Shown piece after piece: positions 62,106 through 64,000 of a stretch of 64,000 bases of DNA. The position numbers were made by a program, and so were the translations under genes. Within the stretch, counting starts at the first letter, position 1; the number at the start of each line of letters is the position of its first letter. The notes below the pieces were generated by a model. The model did not search any database. It was given only the letters and a program-made list of their open reading frames with translations, and was not told the origin of the DNA. Origin of the DNA: Patiria miniata (taxonomy: Eukaryota; Echinodermata; Asteroidea; Valvatida; Asterinidae); assembly GCF_015706575.1 (NCBI RefSeq), contig NW_024037067.1:4402884-4466883 (forward strand). Reading direction: 5' to 3'.

Positions 62106-64000
62106 TTGGCCTCAATGATTTCCAGTTGTACTCGTACTCGGCCAAATGTTTTCCAGTGCTTCGTGCATGAATTTAATAAGTGGGGGAGTTGTTTACATAC
62201 ATTGAGCTAATTATTAACAACCTGTTCTCCTGGCACAAACTGATGAAAAACTTCCTTTTATTTTGCTGCCCACAAAAGGGGAAGGATCCACTAAATCATC
62301 TACTAATTGAGACAGAGACTCCAAAAAATAATAAAATAATAACCCGCACATTGTTGTTTTTTCCATTCTTTTGTCTCAGGTGACTAGCCAGACTTATGCG
62401 GGGAAAGAATTCATTAGTGCCGGAGAAAAACAATACGTGGAAGTCATCTATCAGGGCTTGATTAAAAACAGGACAACCGAAAAACAAAAGTTTCTTTTTT
62501 ATATTATAAGTTAATTGGATGTTTGTACGGAATGTCTTTCAATTGGCCTTCCACATGCATGCATCAAGAAAGCTTAAATTCACAAATTGAGGTATAATTT
62601 TTCATTCTGTAACACGAAACCATTTTCAATAGTAATGGCAAGTAATTGCGAATCAATTTGGGACCGAGCACAAACAGTAGATCATGACACTTTTTAACGA
62701 CGTTTACGAGCCCAAAGCTCCTTTTGAAATTCTGGCAGGAGTTTCTAGTCGCAGTCGGACGGTCGGTCAGTCTGTCGGTCCCCGGAAATTTGTCAAAAAC
62801 AACCCTCTACATTGCAAGTTTCCCATAAAGTATAACTACCAAATTTTAATTTTCAAAAAAAAGGCAAACAGAAAAGTAATTACTGTATGTAACAATTGTA
62901 AAGTTTAAATGAAAATTGTGTAAATGGAGGCAAAATATGTGCAGTAATGTTATAGTCACGTGGTACACGTGTTTGTAACGGTAGCACGCTATACATAGCG
63001 TATACAGCGCTATATATACATGTACATGTAGCACGCTATATTTTATGGGAAACGTAGGAGGCTTACAATGTACATTGGTAAATTTTGGGGGACACACTGG
63101 TGCAGCGTGATTTTCCCGTGGGACTGTGGCCCAGGCTTGTACGCACAATCTCCTGTCAGCGTTACGCAAGATTTTTATGCAAGATGGCCAGAGCTTATTG
63201 TGCACGCACACTTGTTTCTTTCTCTCGCGATGGTCCACAGGCTACGCAAGTTTATAACCCTGACAGCAGGTTTTCTGTACAGTGATTAACTCTTCAACGA
63301 TGCTTCAACTTGCTTGCAAAAACAGCCCCTTTCCTGAAAACAGGCAGCTTCGAACGAACGGAACGAATGAACGCATATAATAGTCCCTCTGGGGTTGTCA
63401 AGAACTGACAATGTTATATTCCCTCTTAGGAATTCATCACTTCGGGGCCACTTCAGGATAGCATTGGCAAAAAAATATCCTTGATTGAGGGGAAAATCCA
63501 TCACTCACTGCGAGAAAAAGTGCCTCCGATAAAACATGTGAACGAACATGATGGAGGGCTGTGAAAAACACCTCATCGTGGTTACTGGAGATGGGGGAGG
63601 TTTTTTTTTCTTCTTCTTCTTCTTCTTCATCTCATTGTGTTTTTCTCACCAGGTGTATTTGGAATCAAGGAAATAGGTCGTTAGCTATTTTGCTTGGGCT
63701 TAATTGAAACAAATTTGTTACTTCTCTATAATTTGATCTTGTTTTTCAGTCGGTGGTCAGTCTGTGGCTGGTACCAAGTGACACTGGCCTTGGACTGGGG
63801 GAAAGGGGGCAAGGGTGCTACCCCATATGGCAAAACAAATTTGGGGCACAATAGGACAAACAACTTAAATCATTACAGTCCCAACACATGTGAAAAACAG
63901 CAGTGGCTGTGATAATGCACATGTACCGGTGGGTGTACAGTACAGGTACATAAATACATGGAAATGTACATGTACTAGCACGTTTGTTTATGGTGTAAAT
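62106..64000. other. Gene-free end of window
   Basis: No coding exon, tRNA or clear mobile element is recognised. It holds a TACATGTA cluster and GTAGCACGCTATA repeats near 62980-63045 and a (TTC)n tract at about 63608-63628. The PDPK1 promoter could lie here or beyond the window. Confidence 0.45.

Overview
The window is animal nuclear DNA, most likely from an invertebrate deuterostome and probably an echinoderm. This is inferred from long spliced genes with GT/AG introns, many TACATGTA-rich simple repeats, tRNA-derived SINEs, a LINE and numerous terminal-inverted-repeat (TIR) elements. Species cannot be fixed from the sequence alone.

Left part (1-16.1 kb): a cluster of intronless immunoglobulin-superfamily receptor genes. 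There is a truncated pseudogene at 1-438, two forward intact copies (867-2567 and 6510-8237) and one reverse intact copy (14250-15980). Each intact copy is a single exon of 566-576 codons encoding a signal peptide, four Ig-like domains, one membrane segment and a tail ending in two YxxL motifs 11 residues apart (ITAM-like; the first also fits an ITIM). The two forward copies lie in a segmental duplication that includes the 5' leader and about 2 kb of 3' flank. Mobile elements inserted later, and one insertion has a recognisable empty site in the sister flank. In the reverse gene the outermost Ig domain is strongly diverged while the rest is nearly identical to its paralogues.

Middle part (16.8-32.1 kb): a six-exon gene on the plus strand for a KCTD2/5/17-type BTB protein (231 codons), a CUL3 adaptor family. 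Its 9.5 kb first intron holds a GATC-rich minisatellite, several TIR elements and a 5'-truncated LINE with an uninterrupted 854-codon reading frame. Intron 4 holds a three-copy tandem SINE array.

Right part (43.3-60.8 kb): thirteen coding exons on the minus strand for the 3-phosphoinositide-dependent kinase PDPK1 (kinase domain plus C-terminal PH domain, 563 codons visible). The 5' end is not identified and may lie beyond the window. The KCTD and PDPK1 genes converge on an 11 kb gene-free, repeat-rich interval. The pair is also adjacent in human 16p13.3 (from memory), so this looks like ancient microsynteny. Both products bear on AKT signalling: PDPK1 phosphorylates AKT, and KCTD5-CUL3 is reported to limit it.

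The remaining sequence is mostly non-autonomous transposons, including piggyBac-like TTAA elements, hAT-like elements with 8-bp target duplications, Tc1/mariner-like TA elements and near-perfect hairpins, together with minisatellites. No bacterial operons, CRISPR arrays or confident functional tRNA genes were seen.
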